A program made the translations under genes and the position numbers. Below are positions 1 to 8,156 of a DNA stretch of 64,000 nt, one piece after another. Source of the DNA: JAGIBJ01 sp032119795 (GTDB lineage Bacteria; Actinomycetota; Thermoleophilia; Solirubrobacterales; Solirubrobacteraceae); NCBI GenBank assembly GCA_032119795.1, contig JAUMFO010000008.1, positions 124,001-188,000 of the forward strand, given 5' to 3'. The notes under the pieces are model-generated. The model saw only the letters and a program-made list of their open reading frames with translations. It was not told the DNA's origin and searched no databases. How positions within the stretch are numbered: position 1 is the first letter of the stretch; every line of letters begins with the position of its first letter.

Positions 1-2
1 GC

Positions 3-530
3 TTCGACGCCGACGGCCTCCTGGCGGGCGTCTACCGCAAGACCCACCTCTTCGGCGCCGGCGAGACGCGCGCGTTCGAGGCCGGCCAGGAGTACGTCGT
101 CGCCCGACTGTGCGGCGTCCGCGTCGGCGTGCAGATCTGCTTCGACACCGAATTCCCCGAGCCCGCCCGAGCGATGGCACTCGCCGGCGCCGAGCTGCTC
201 GTCACGGCGTCGGCCAACATGGCGCCCTACGACCTCGAGCACCGTCTCGGAGCAGCGGCTCGCGCGATCGAGAACCGTCTCCCCCACGTCTACGTCAACC
301 GCACCGGCGTGCAGTCGGGCTTCACGTTCCTGGGTGACAGCGCCGCCATCGACGCCGGCGGCCGCGACCTGGTGCGCCTCGGCAGCGAGCCGGCAACGAC
401 CCTCGTCGACGTCGCCATCGGCGCCGACACCGTGGGCGAGGTCGATTACCTGCGCCTCATGACGCCACCGCTGCCGGTGACGACCACGAGAGCCCAACCA
501 TCGATCGTCGACGCCGAGGAGAAGACCTGA
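3..530 (+). CDS. Carbon-nitrogen hydrolase (nitrilase family), 3' part only
   Basis: The reading frame is open from the window edge, so the N-terminal part (including the first catalytic Glu) lies upstream. The visible 175 residues carry the family's catalytic Lys in YRKTHLFG near the start and the nucleophilic Cys in QICFDTEFPE, about 40 residues later, then the helix-strand pattern of the alpha-beta-beta-alpha fold. Members hydrolyse amides or nitriles; the substrate cannot be read from this fragment. It ends at a TGA, with a strong inverted repeat just downstream and a convergent acyl-CoA ligase after that. The family call is solid because both catalytic motifs are visible; the exact enzyme (omega-amidase, carbamoylputrescine hydrolase or other) is open. 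Confidence 0.88.
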   Translation, partial: FDADGLLAGVYRKTHLFGAGETRAFEAGQEYVVARLCGVRVGVQICFDTEFPEPARAMALAGAELLVTASANMAPYDLEHRLGAAARAIENRLPHVYVNRTGVQSGFTFLGDSAAIDAGGRDLVRLGSEPATTLVDVAIGADTVGEVDYLRLMTPPLPVTTTRAQPSIVDAEEKT

Positions 531-596
531 ATCCACCCAGGGCGGGAACGTCGCAGGGGTTGGGGTCGGCCGAACCCCCGGAGGGGTCAGGCGACA

Positions 597-695
597 GCCG
601 GGGGCGTGGGCGCCCCCGGCGGACCGTTGCTGCGCGCAGTGAGCGCCAGCGAACGTAGAGCAGCTGGGCCGGCCGGGGGCGCCCACGCCCCCGGC
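597..695. terminator. Long-arm inverted repeat, probable bidirectional terminator
   Basis: Two perfect 24-nt arms (597-620 and 672-695) are exact reverse complements around a 51-nt spacer. Each arm is itself a small hairpin with a 10-bp GC stem, so alternative folds exist. There is no T-tract. It sits between two convergent genes, which fits a terminator for both. Confidence 0.6.
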
Positions 696-716
696 GTCAA
701 CCCACCCCAAAGGGTG

Positions 717-2258
717 TTAGGCCGAAGCCCCAATCCCAGCGCCGTCAAAGATCGACTTGTCGATCTCGCGCTTGAGGATCTTCCCCGTCGCGGTCTTGGG
801 CAGCTCGTCGATGATCGCGATGTGGCGCGGGTACTTGTAGGCCGCGACGCGCTCCTTGACGAACGCCTGCAGCTCTGCCGGGTCGATCGTCTGGCCGGGC
901 TTGGCAGCAACGGCGGCGGCGATCTCCTCGCCGAGCTCGGCGTGCGGGACGCCAACGACGGCGGCCTCAAGCACGGCCGGATGCTCGTAGAGGACCTCTT
1001 CGATCTCACGCGGGTACACGTTGTAGCCGCCGCGGATCACGAGCTCCTTCTTGCGGTCGACGATGAAGAAGTAGCCGTCGTCGTCCATGCGAGCCATGTC
1101 GCCGGTCTTGAACCAGCCGTCGGCGTCGATCGACTCAGCCGTCGCTTCGGGGCGCTCGTGGTAGCCCTCCATCACGCCGTGGCCGCGGATCACGATCTCG
1201 CCGATCTCGCCGGCCGGGAGCTGGTTGCCTTCGTCGTCGACGACGGCCATGTCGATGCCCCACAGCGGGGTCCCGATGGAGCCCGGCTTGGACTCGTTCT
1301 CGGGGTGGTTGAAGCACGCGACGGGCGACGTCTCCGAGAGGCCGTAGCCCTCGAGCACGCGGGCGAGCTTGGCCTCAGCCTCCTTGAGCGTCTCCACGGC
1401 GCACGCGGAGCCGCCGGAGACGCAAAGGGTCAGCGATGAGACGTCGGTGGTGGCGAGGTTCGGGTGGTTGAGCAGCGCGACGAACATCGTCGGGACGCCG
1501 AAGAACTTCGTGACCTTGCGCCCCTCGATGAGCTTGAGCGCCACTTCGGGATCAAAGCGCGGGATCAACTCGACGGTGGCGCCGCGGCGGGCGGCGGCGT
1601 TCATCACGCACGTCTGACCGAACGAGTGGAACAACGGCAGGGCGCCGAGGAGCACGTCCGTGGTGTCCAGATCATGCAGCTGGGAGCTGATCTCGGCGTT
1701 CCACAGCAGGTTGGAGTGCGTGAGGATCGCGCCCTTGGGCTTGCCGGTGGTGCCCGAGGTGTAGAGGATTACCGCGGTGTCGGTGGCGATCGTCTGGCTC
1801 GGCTCGTCGATCGGCTCAACGGTGCCGATGGCCTCCTCGAGCTTGGTTGCGCCCTCGGGCGTCGCGTCGGGACCAGCCACGAGCAGCGGCACGCCTGCAG
1901 CGTCGGCGCCGATCTTGGCGTCCTCACCAAAGCCGGCCCAGGCGATGAGCGCCTTGGCGCCGGAATCCTTGAGGTAGTACTCCACCTCGCGGCCCTTGAG
2001 CAGCACGTTCATCGGCACGACGACGGCGCCGGCGTAGAGCGCGCCGTAGTAGGCCATCGGGAAGTGCGGGACGTTGGGCAGCATCACGCCGACCCGGTCG
2101 CCCGGCTCCACGCCGATCGATTTGAGGTAGGCAGCGACGCGCTTGGCGGCACCATCGATCGCTGCGTAATTCAGTGCGACGTCGCCGAGGCGAACGAAGA
2201 TTTCTTCCGGGTGCCGCTTGGCAGCCTGGTCGAGCAGCGTGGCGAGATTGAGTCTCAA
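717..2258 (-). CDS. Long-chain-fatty-acid--CoA ligase (AMP-binding, FadD-like)
   Basis: A 513-residue adenylate-forming enzyme that activates a carboxylic acid with ATP and transfers it to CoA. The AMP-binding core motif YTSGTTGKPKG lies at about 166-176, the ...YGLSETSP... adenine-binding segment in the middle, the hinge region GWFKTGDMA follows, and the C-terminal catalytic Lys is in PKTATGKILKRE (about residue 493). The length is normal for fatty or aryl acyl-CoA synthetases. The start is a TTG just after an AGGGGC stretch; no upstream alternative in frame was seen. It stands alone and convergent with the nitrilase gene, so context does not tell chain length. Fatty acyl specificity is inferred from general similarity; an aromatic acid ligase is the main alternative. 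Confidence 0.85.
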   Translation of the reverse strand: MRLNLATLLDQAAKRHPEEIFVRLGDVALNYAAIDGAAKRVAAYLKSIGVEPGDRVGVMLPNVPHFPMAYYGALYAGAVVVPMNVLLKGREVEYYLKDSGAKALIAWAGFGEDAKIGADAAGVPLLVAGPDATPEGATKLEEAIGTVEPIDEPSQTIATDTAVILYTSGTTGKPKGAILTHSNLLWNAEISSQLHDLDTTDVLLGALPLFHSFGQTCVMNAAARRGATVELIPRFDPEVALKLIEGRKVTKFFGVPTMFVALLNHPNLATTDVSSLTLCVSGGSACAVETLKEAEAKLARVLEGYGLSETSPVACFNHPENESKPGSIGTPLWGIDMAVVDDEGNQLPAGEIGEIVIRGHGVMEGYHERPEATAESIDADGWFKTGDMARMDDDGYFFIVDRKKELVIRGGYNVYPREIEEVLYEHPAVLEAAVVGVPHAELGEEIAAAVAAKPGQTIDPAELQAFVKERVAAYKYPRHIAIIDELPKTATGKILKREIDKSIFDGAGIGASA

Positions 2259-2397
2259 CGGGGAGCCCCTGTGTCGTGGTACCGGCGGGTTTCACAACCG
2301 TATCGCAGATCGCGTGCCCAGGCTCACAATGACACGCCGTAATTGGGCCTATGCGTCCGCCTGGGCGACTCCTCCGCCGACCCGCCCGCCCGCCTAC

Positions 2398-2403
2398 TAC
2401 GCT
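2398..2403 (+). promoter_or_regulatory. -10 element TACGCT, leaderless start
   Basis: TACGCT ends 7 nt before the ATG at 2411 with no Shine-Dalgarno. This matches the TANNNT-N7-start layout seen at many genes here and decides the start of the M3 peptidase. Confidence 0.5.
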
Positions 2404-2410
2404 CCCGGGC

Positions 2411-4240
2411 ATGTCCGATGCAGGAACCTCAGCCGAGCAAGCCGCCGCGACCGATGTCGCGTGGGATCTGGAGCCGCTCGTCGACGGTGGAGGCGCCCAA
2501 GGCGTCCGCGACCTGCTGACCGAGGCCCAGACGCAGGCCGACGCCGTCGCCGCCGAATACGAAGGCACGATCGCCGATCGCTCACCGTCCGAGATCGCCA
2601 CGGTCGTTGGCAAGCTCGCCGAGCTCTCCGACCTCATCGGTCGCGCGGGGAGCTACGCGATGCTCGCCTTCAGCGCAGACACCGAGGACCCCGCCAATGG
2701 TGCCCTCGTCGCCGACATCCAGGAGCGCGCGTCGGTGCTGGAGTCCACGCTGCTGTTCTTTGAGCTGGAGTGGGCGAAGCTCAGCGACGAACAGGCCGAG
2801 GCCGTGCTGGCCGACGAGGGCCTCACCACCGCCCGCCACCACCTGCGCACCGTGCGCCGCTACAGCGACCACCTGCTGTCTCCCGCCGAAGAGAAGCTCC
2901 TGGCCGAGACGGGCCCGACCGGTTCGTCGGCGTGGGCACGCCTCCACGGCGAGATCCTCTCGCGCATTCGCGTGCCGGTGCCCGGCGACGCCAGCGCCGA
3001 CCCCGAGCCGCTTACGGTGATCCTCAACCGGCTCTCCAGCAACGACCCGGACGAGCGCGCGGCCGTCGCTGCCGCCGTCACCGAGTCGCTGAAGCCCGAG
3101 CTCAAGACGCGCGCGTTCATCTTCAACACGCTGCTGCAAGACAAGGCCATCGGCGATCGCCTGCGGACGTACCCGCATTGGCTCGCCAGCCGCAACCTCT
3201 CCAACGAGGCCTCCGATGAAGCCGTCCAGGCGCTGATCACGGCCGTCAAGGACCGCTACGAGGTTGGGCGGCGCTGGTACCGGCTGAAGGCCAAACTGCT
3301 CGGCGTTCCCGTCCTCAACGACTACGACCGCGTCGCGGTGGTCACGCAGGACGACGCGCGCCTCCCGTGGACCGAGGGCCGCGACCTCGTGCTCGACTCC
3401 TACCGAGCGTTCTCGCCGGAGCTGGGCTCCGCAGCGGAGAAGTTCTTTACGCACAACTACATCGACGCGGCACCCCGCCAGGGCAAGCGCGGCGGCGCGT
3501 TCTGCGCCTACACCGTGCCCTCGCGCCACCCCTACATCCTCATGAGCTACACCGGCAGCCGCCGCGACGTGCTCACGCTTGCCCACGAACTCGGGCACGG
3601 CGTCCACGCGTCGCTCGCGCGTCCGCGCGGCGTGTTCGAGCAGCACACGCCGCTGACGGTCGCCGAGACGGCCAGCGTGTTCGGCGAGACGCTCGTCTTC
3701 GACCGCCTGCTGGAGCAGACGACCAGCCCTGAGGACCGCCTCTCGCTGCTGGCCGAGAACGTCGAGGGCGCGATCGCGACCGTCTTCCGTCAGGTCGCGA
3801 TGAACGACTTCGAGCACCGCATTCACACGGCGCGCCGCGAAGAGGGCGAGCTGAGCGTCGAGCGGTTCAACGAGCTCTGGCGCGCCTCGCAGACCGACTT
3901 CTTCGGCGACAGCGTCGCCGTCAGCGAGGGCTACGACGTGTGGTGGTCCTACGTGCCCCACTTCATCAACACGCCAGGCTACGTCTACGCCTACGCGTTC
4001 GGCCAGCTGCTGGCGCTCTCGATCTATAAGCGCTACCAGGACACCGGCGAGAGCTTCGTGCCGGACTACCTGGAACTCCTCGCGGCCGGCGGGTCGAAGT
4101 CCCCCGAAGACCTCGGCGCCATCGTCGGCGTCGACCTCACCGACCCGGGCTTCTGGCATGCCGGCCTCGACCTCGTCGAGCACCTCGGACTCCAGGCTGA
4201 GGAGGCCGCGTTTGCTGCCCGGCCTGAGATCGCCGGGTGA
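2411..4240 (+). CDS. M3 family oligoendopeptidase (PepF-like)
   Basis: A 609-residue cytoplasmic zinc metallopeptidase expected to degrade short peptides. The zinc motif HELGH is at residues 392-396 (HELGHGVH), with the downstream Glu-rich helix (TVAETASVFGE) supplying the third ligand, as in thimet/PepF peptidases. The N-terminal half is helical. An in-frame ATG 60 nt earlier exists, but the -10 element only 7 nt upstream of 2411 and the non-conserved Arg/Pro-rich extension favour the later start. The stop codon overlaps the next gene's GTG (GTGA), so the M50 protease is translationally coupled to it. No signal peptide is visible. Confidence 0.92.
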   Translation: MSDAGTSAEQAAATDVAWDLEPLVDGGGAQGVRDLLTEAQTQADAVAAEYEGTIADRSPSEIATVVGKLAELSDLIGRAGSYAMLAFSADTEDPANGALVADIQERASVLESTLLFFELEWAKLSDEQAEAVLADEGLTTARHHLRTVRRYSDHLLSPAEEKLLAETGPTGSSAWARLHGEILSRIRVPVPGDASADPEPLTVILNRLSSNDPDERAAVAAAVTESLKPELKTRAFIFNTLLQDKAIGDRLRTYPHWLASRNLSNEASDEAVQALITAVKDRYEVGRRWYRLKAKLLGVPVLNDYDRVAVVTQDDARLPWTEGRDLVLDSYRAFSPELGSAAEKFFTHNYIDAAPRQGKRGGAFCAYTVPSRHPYILMSYTGSRRDVLTLAHELGHGVHASLARPRGVFEQHTPLTVAETASVFGETLVFDRLLEQTTSPEDRLSLLAENVEGAIATVFRQVAMNDFEHRIHTARREEGELSVERFNELWRASQTDFFGDSVAVSEGYDVWWSYVPHFINTPGYVYAYAFGQLLALSIYKRYQDTGESFVPDYLELLAAGGSKSPEDLGAIVGVDLTDPGFWHAGLDLVEHLGLQAEEAAFAARPEIAG

Positions 4241-5253
4241 GCGACCAAGACCCGTATGGCCCCGGCGGCCGGTGGCACAAGCCGCCGGCCTCGCCGGGCG
4301 ACGGCACCTCGCCGGGCAACGCAGCCTCGCCGGGGGGCGCCGCCGAAGAGGCCGAGCCGCGCTGGCAGTACGAGATCGAGGCTGACGAGCGCCGCAAGCG
4401 TAAAGCCGCCCGCTGGGAGCAGCTGCGCAACGTCGGCGGCCCGATCGGCTTTGCGGCCCTCCTGGTGTGGAAGGTCGGCAGGATCGCGCTGGTGGCACTC
4501 GGCAAGGTTGCGCTGCTGTTCAAGATCCCGCTGCTGGGCACCGTCTTCTCCGGGCTCATCTCGATCGGCGCCTACGCCGTCTTCTTCGGGTGGTCGTTCG
4601 CGATCGGGCTCGTTGCCTCGCTGCTCGTCCACGAACTCGGCCACGTGGTGCAGATTCGGCGCGAGGGGATGCCCGTCAAGGCCCTGAACTTCGTGCCGTT
4701 CCTCGGTGCCTACGTGCTCAGCGAGGCCGCACGGAGCCCGGATCAGCAGGCCCGCATCTCGATCGCCGGGCCCGTCGCCGGCACGCTGCTGGCGGTGGCG
4801 TTCATGGTGGTCGCCGGCGGCGATCCGCTGCTGGAGGCCATCGCCTACACCGGCTTCTTCCTCAACCTCTTCAACCTCCTCCCGATCCCGATGCTCGACG
4901 GCGGCGGTGTCGGTGAGGTGTTCACGTCTGGCTGGTGGCTCCTCATCGCGGGTGCGCTCGGCGTCGTCGCGCTGGGCTCTGGCGTCGGGTTCGCTGCGAT
5001 CGCCGCCATCGCGGCGCTGCTGATGACGTTCCTGCGCCGCAAGGACGGGTTTGATCTGGACCCCGGCGGCGTTCCCCTCGGTCAGCGCATCCGGGCGGCT
5101 GCGGTCTACGTCGCCGTGATCGGCGTCTGCGCCTTCGGGATGGATGCCACCTTCCGCGACCGCACCGACGAGCTCGTCGACCGGTACGGAACGGCCCCCG
5201 CCGCGCAGACGGTCGCATCCACCCTGCGCATCATGCCTTCAACCCAGTACTAA
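4237..5253 (+). CDS. Site-2-type membrane zinc protease (M50 family)
   Basis: A 338-residue intramembrane metalloprotease. After a polar Gly/Pro/Ser-rich N-terminus of about 50 residues, hydrophobic segments carry the zinc motif HELGH at 132-136 (LLVHELGHVV) and the second signature PIPMLDGG with the zinc-ligand Asp at about 221. These are the two hallmarks of site-2 proteases, which cleave membrane-bound substrates inside or next to the bilayer. More membrane segments follow and a soluble tail closes the protein. No PDZ domain is evident, so it belongs to the minimal group. Its start overlaps the stop of the M3 oligopeptidase by 4 nt, suggesting one protein-turnover operon. The substrate (often an anti-sigma factor) is unknown. 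Confidence 0.88.
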   Translation: MSDQDPYGPGGRWHKPPASPGDGTSPGNAASPGGAAEEAEPRWQYEIEADERRKRKAARWEQLRNVGGPIGFAALLVWKVGRIALVALGKVALLFKIPLLGTVFSGLISIGAYAVFFGWSFAIGLVASLLVHELGHVVQIRREGMPVKALNFVPFLGAYVLSEAARSPDQQARISIAGPVAGTLLAVAFMVVAGGDPLLEAIAYTGFFLNLFNLLPIPMLDGGGVGEVFTSGWWLLIAGALGVVALGSGVGFAAIAAIAALLMTFLRRKDGFDLDPGGVPLGQRIRAAAVYVAVIGVCAFGMDATFRDRTDELVDRYGTAPAAQTVASTLRIMPSTQY

Positions 5254-5488
5254 GTTCTCGGGCGCCTGCTCGACGGGGCCCGAAGCCCAACAACTGTCGG
5301 CCCACGGTGGGACACGTCGCCTCGCGCCCGCGTAGGCGCGCGATGTGGCGCGTGCGCACTCGTGGCGCCCTCAAACACGTGTTTTGCGGCAGGTTCGTGG
5401 TGACGGACTTCTTGCGTGGCGCCCTGAAGGCAGGATCCGGCGCCGCCAAGGCAAAAGGTTCGGAGAACTTCGGCCGACCTATGGAGCA

Positions 5489-7564
5489 ATGAGCGCGTTG
5501 CAGCCCGCCTCCCCAGAGCCAGACGTCGCCACCGGCGAGCACCGAACGCCTGAGGCGAGTCCCACCACGTCGGCGACGGCGTCGGCCGCAGCCCAGCGGG
5601 CCGCTGGCGCTCGCAGCGCCACGGCGAAGGCCGGGCCAGCCAAGGCGTCCGCGACGAAGACCGCGTCCAAGAAGACGTCGACGTCGAAGGCCTCGGCGAC
5701 CCGCAAGCCTTCGGCCGCCAAGTCCAAGAACACCTCCGGCGATGCCGCGCGGCCCACGAAGCCGCGCTCGCGCGGCACGAGTGCAGCCACCTCCGCCTCC
5801 CGCGCGCCCCGTCGCAAGGCCGCCGCGTGGCCGGCTCCTCAGCCCCAGGCCGTTCGGCCTGAGGTCGAGGCCCCGCAGCCACCGGCTTCGTCGCCGGTCG
5901 AGCCACAGGTGGCGTCCGCCATCGAGGCGCTGAGCCAGCCCGTCGCACCCCAGCCTCCCGTCACACCGACTCCGCCTATCGCCTACGAGGCGCCAGCGCC
6001 CCCCGCCGCTTACGTGGCCCCTGAGCCTCCCGTCGCCGACGTGGCGCCTGAGCCTCCCGTTGCGCCAGTCGAATACGTCGCGCCAGCGCCTCCCGTCGCG
6101 CCTGAGCCTCCCGTCGCCTACGTCGCACCTGAGCCTCCCGTCGAGCCGGTTGCCTACGTTGCGCCGCCACAGCCCCCGGTCGAGCCCGTTGCCTACGTCC
6201 CGCCCGTCGCCTACGAGCCGCCTCTGCCGCCCGTGGAACCGGCGGCCTACGAGCCGCCGGTCGAGGCGATCACGCCCGAGCCCCCGGTCGAACCGGTTGC
6301 CTACGTCCCCCCGGTCGCCTACGAGCCGCCGGTCGCGCCTGAGCCCGTCGCCGCCTACGAGCCGCCCGTCGCACCCGTCGCGCCGCGGCCGATCTCGACC
6401 GCCGGCGCCGACGTCCCGGCCGCGCTTCAGACCGACGCCGACCTCGCGGCCTACGCTTCGCCCGTCGCCCCGTCGCCGCCGGTGGCCCCCGTTGCGCCGC
6501 AGCCACCAATCGAGGTGGAGGTCGTCGCGCTCGAGCAGCCGCTGCAGCCGGCGCCCGAGGTCGCCTACGACCCTGCCTCCACCGCACCGCCAGGCTTTAC
6601 CGGGGTTCAGATCCAGGCCGCCGAATCCGCGACGCTCCTGGCACTCGATCCGGTCGCCGACGAGACGACGGTCGCGCCCGTTCCGGCCCCCGAGATCGAC
6701 GCGCACATCGGCGGATCGGCGATCCTGACTCGCCTCGTCGGTCTCATGCCGACCCGCGACGACCGCACCAAGTTCGGCCGTGACCGCGGCGCCACCGCGC
6801 GCATCAGCGGCGCCGTCCTGCTGACCGGGATCCTGCTCGTGGTGCTCGGCACGGCCGCCGCGAAGGCGCTCACCAGCCTGCCGCTCGTCGGCCCAATGAT
6901 CCGCCAGCTCGAGAGCTTCCAGCTCTACGCCAGCTCCTACGGCATGGCCTTCTTCACTGCGGTCCTGGCCACGCTGGTCGTCACCGGACTGGTGGTGGTC
7001 CAGATGGAACGGGCTGCCGAGCGCACCGATACGCGTCGCGACCCCGTCACGCGGCTCAACATCGGCCTCGCGGGCATGGTCAGCCTTGCCATCGCGGGCG
7101 GTGCACTCACGTTCTTTAGCCGCTATGGCTGGGCCGCAGCCGGCGCTTCGGTCGCGTTTTTCGCCGCGACCTGCCTAGCCGTCCCGCTCGGGCGGCTGCC
7201 CGGCGGGCGCGCCATGGCCTGCCAGCCCGAGCGCGCTTGGGCACTGTTCGCGGTGGCCGGCACGGTGTCGCTCTTGATCTTCCCGTCGGTCCCCGGCCTC
7301 GTGGCCGTCGTGGCCGCACTCGTGCAGGTCCGCAGGCGCTGGGACGGCATCCGAGACGGCGACGACCTCCACGCCGACGGCCCGGTCGACAGCACCAACC
7401 GGCTGTCGGCGATCCTGCTGACGGTGTCGGTGGTCCTGGCCTCCGCCATTGGCATGCACGCGATGACGCTCAGCCCCGGCCAGCTGCGCGCAGCGGACGT
7501 CGAGGCGACGCCAGCGGTCCCAGGCTCCGAGATCGGCCCGACGATCGGCCCACCGACGCCGTAG
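5489..7564 (+). CDS. Pro-rich repeat protein with C-terminal membrane domain, unknown function
   Basis: A 691-residue protein in three parts. Residues about 1-110 are Ala/Lys/Ser/Thr-rich, like a histone-H1-type tail. Residues about 115-380 are built from imperfect repeats of the type PEPPVAYVA / EPVAYVPPVAYEPP, rich in Pro-Pro-Val and Tyr. Residues about 435-660 contain six hydrophobic stretches that could span the membrane. I do not recognise the family. A cytoplasmic low-complexity arm anchored in the membrane, possibly a protein- or nucleic-acid-binding scaffold, is only a guess. The ATG at 5489 was chosen over an in-frame start at 5345 because composition changes there and GGAG sits just upstream. 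About 235 nt separate it from the M50 gene. Confidence 0.7.
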   Translation: MSALQPASPEPDVATGEHRTPEASPTTSATASAAAQRAAGARSATAKAGPAKASATKTASKKTSTSKASATRKPSAAKSKNTSGDAARPTKPRSRGTSAATSASRAPRRKAAAWPAPQPQAVRPEVEAPQPPASSPVEPQVASAIEALSQPVAPQPPVTPTPPIAYEAPAPPAAYVAPEPPVADVAPEPPVAPVEYVAPAPPVAPEPPVAYVAPEPPVEPVAYVAPPQPPVEPVAYVPPVAYEPPLPPVEPAAYEPPVEAITPEPPVEPVAYVPPVAYEPPVAPEPVAAYEPPVAPVAPRPISTAGADVPAALQTDADLAAYASPVAPSPPVAPVAPQPPIEVEVVALEQPLQPAPEVAYDPASTAPPGFTGVQIQAAESATLLALDPVADETTVAPVPAPEIDAHIGGSAILTRLVGLMPTRDDRTKFGRDRGATARISGAVLLTGILLVVLGTAAAKALTSLPLVGPMIRQLESFQLYASSYGMAFFTAVLATLVVTGLVVVQMERAAERTDTRRDPVTRLNIGLAGMVSLAIAGGALTFFSRYGWAAAGASVAFFAATCLAVPLGRLPGGRAMACQPERAWALFAVAGTVSLLIFPSVPGLVAVVAALVQVRRRWDGIRDGDDLHADGPVDSTNRLSAILLTVSVVLASAIGMHAMTLSPGQLRAADVEATPAVPGSEIGPTIGPPTP

Positions 7565-7603
7565 CGCCAGCGGCTCGGCCGGCGAACGCCGGCCCAGGCG
7601 CAG

Positions 7604-8092
7604 CTACCGCCGCGCCTCGCGGATCTCGCGGTCCGTCTCGCGCTTGACGTCGCGGTCCTTGATCGTCTGGCGCTTGTCGAAGCGATCCTTGCCGCGCGCC
7701 AGGGCGATCTCAACCTTCACGTAGCTCTCTTTGAAGTACATGCGGGTCGGCACGATCGTGAGGCCCTTGGTGAGCGTCTGCCCGGCAAGCTTGTCGATCT
7801 CGCGGCGGTGCAGCAGCAGCTTGCGATCTCGGTCCGGCGGGTGGTTGTAGCGCGAGGCCGCCGCGTATGGCGGAATGTGCGCGCCTACAAGCCACAGCTC
7901 GCCGGCGCGCATGATCGCGTAGGCGTCGCGCAGGTGCGAGCCGCCGTCGCGCAGGCTCTTGACCTCGGTCCCGGCCAGCACGATGCCGCACTCGAACGTG
8001 TCGAGCAGCTCAAACCGGAACGCCGCCTGGCGGTTGCGCGTGATGTCGCGGTCACCGGGTCGGTGCCCGGCACGTGTGGGACTCTTGGCCAC
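7604..8092 (-). CDS. smpB: SsrA-binding protein SmpB
   Basis: A 162-residue partner of tmRNA in trans-translation, which rescues ribosomes stalled on broken mRNA. The core motifs are present: ITRNRQAAF, GTEVKSLR, ...LLLHRREIDKL..., and the basic C-terminal tail (GKDRFDKRQTIKDRD) that enters the mRNA channel. The start is a GTG; TACCCT lies 8 nt upstream, and a GGGAG close to the GTG could also serve. It follows the RNase R-like gene on the same strand by about 64 nt, a natural pairing because RNase R degrades the mRNA released by trans-translation. The tmRNA gene itself was not found in this window. Confidence 0.95.
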   Translation of the reverse strand: MAKSPTRAGHRPGDRDITRNRQAAFRFELLDTFECGIVLAGTEVKSLRDGGSHLRDAYAIMRAGELWLVGAHIPPYAAASRYNHPPDRDRKLLLHRREIDKLAGQTLTKGLTIVPTRMYFKESYVKVEIALARGKDRFDKRQTIKDRDVKRETDREIREARR

Positions 8093-8100
8093 GATCTCCC

Positions 8101-8106
8101 AGGGTA
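8101..8106 (-). promoter_or_regulatory. -10 element TACCCT upstream of smpB
   Basis: TACCCT on the minus strand ends 8 nt before the smpB GTG, so smpB may have its own near-leaderless promoter besides readthrough from the exonuclease gene. Confidence 0.4.
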
Positions 8107-8156
8107 GTGGGAACGCGCGCCCGACCGGACGCTCGCCCCCACCGCAGCGACCTGCG

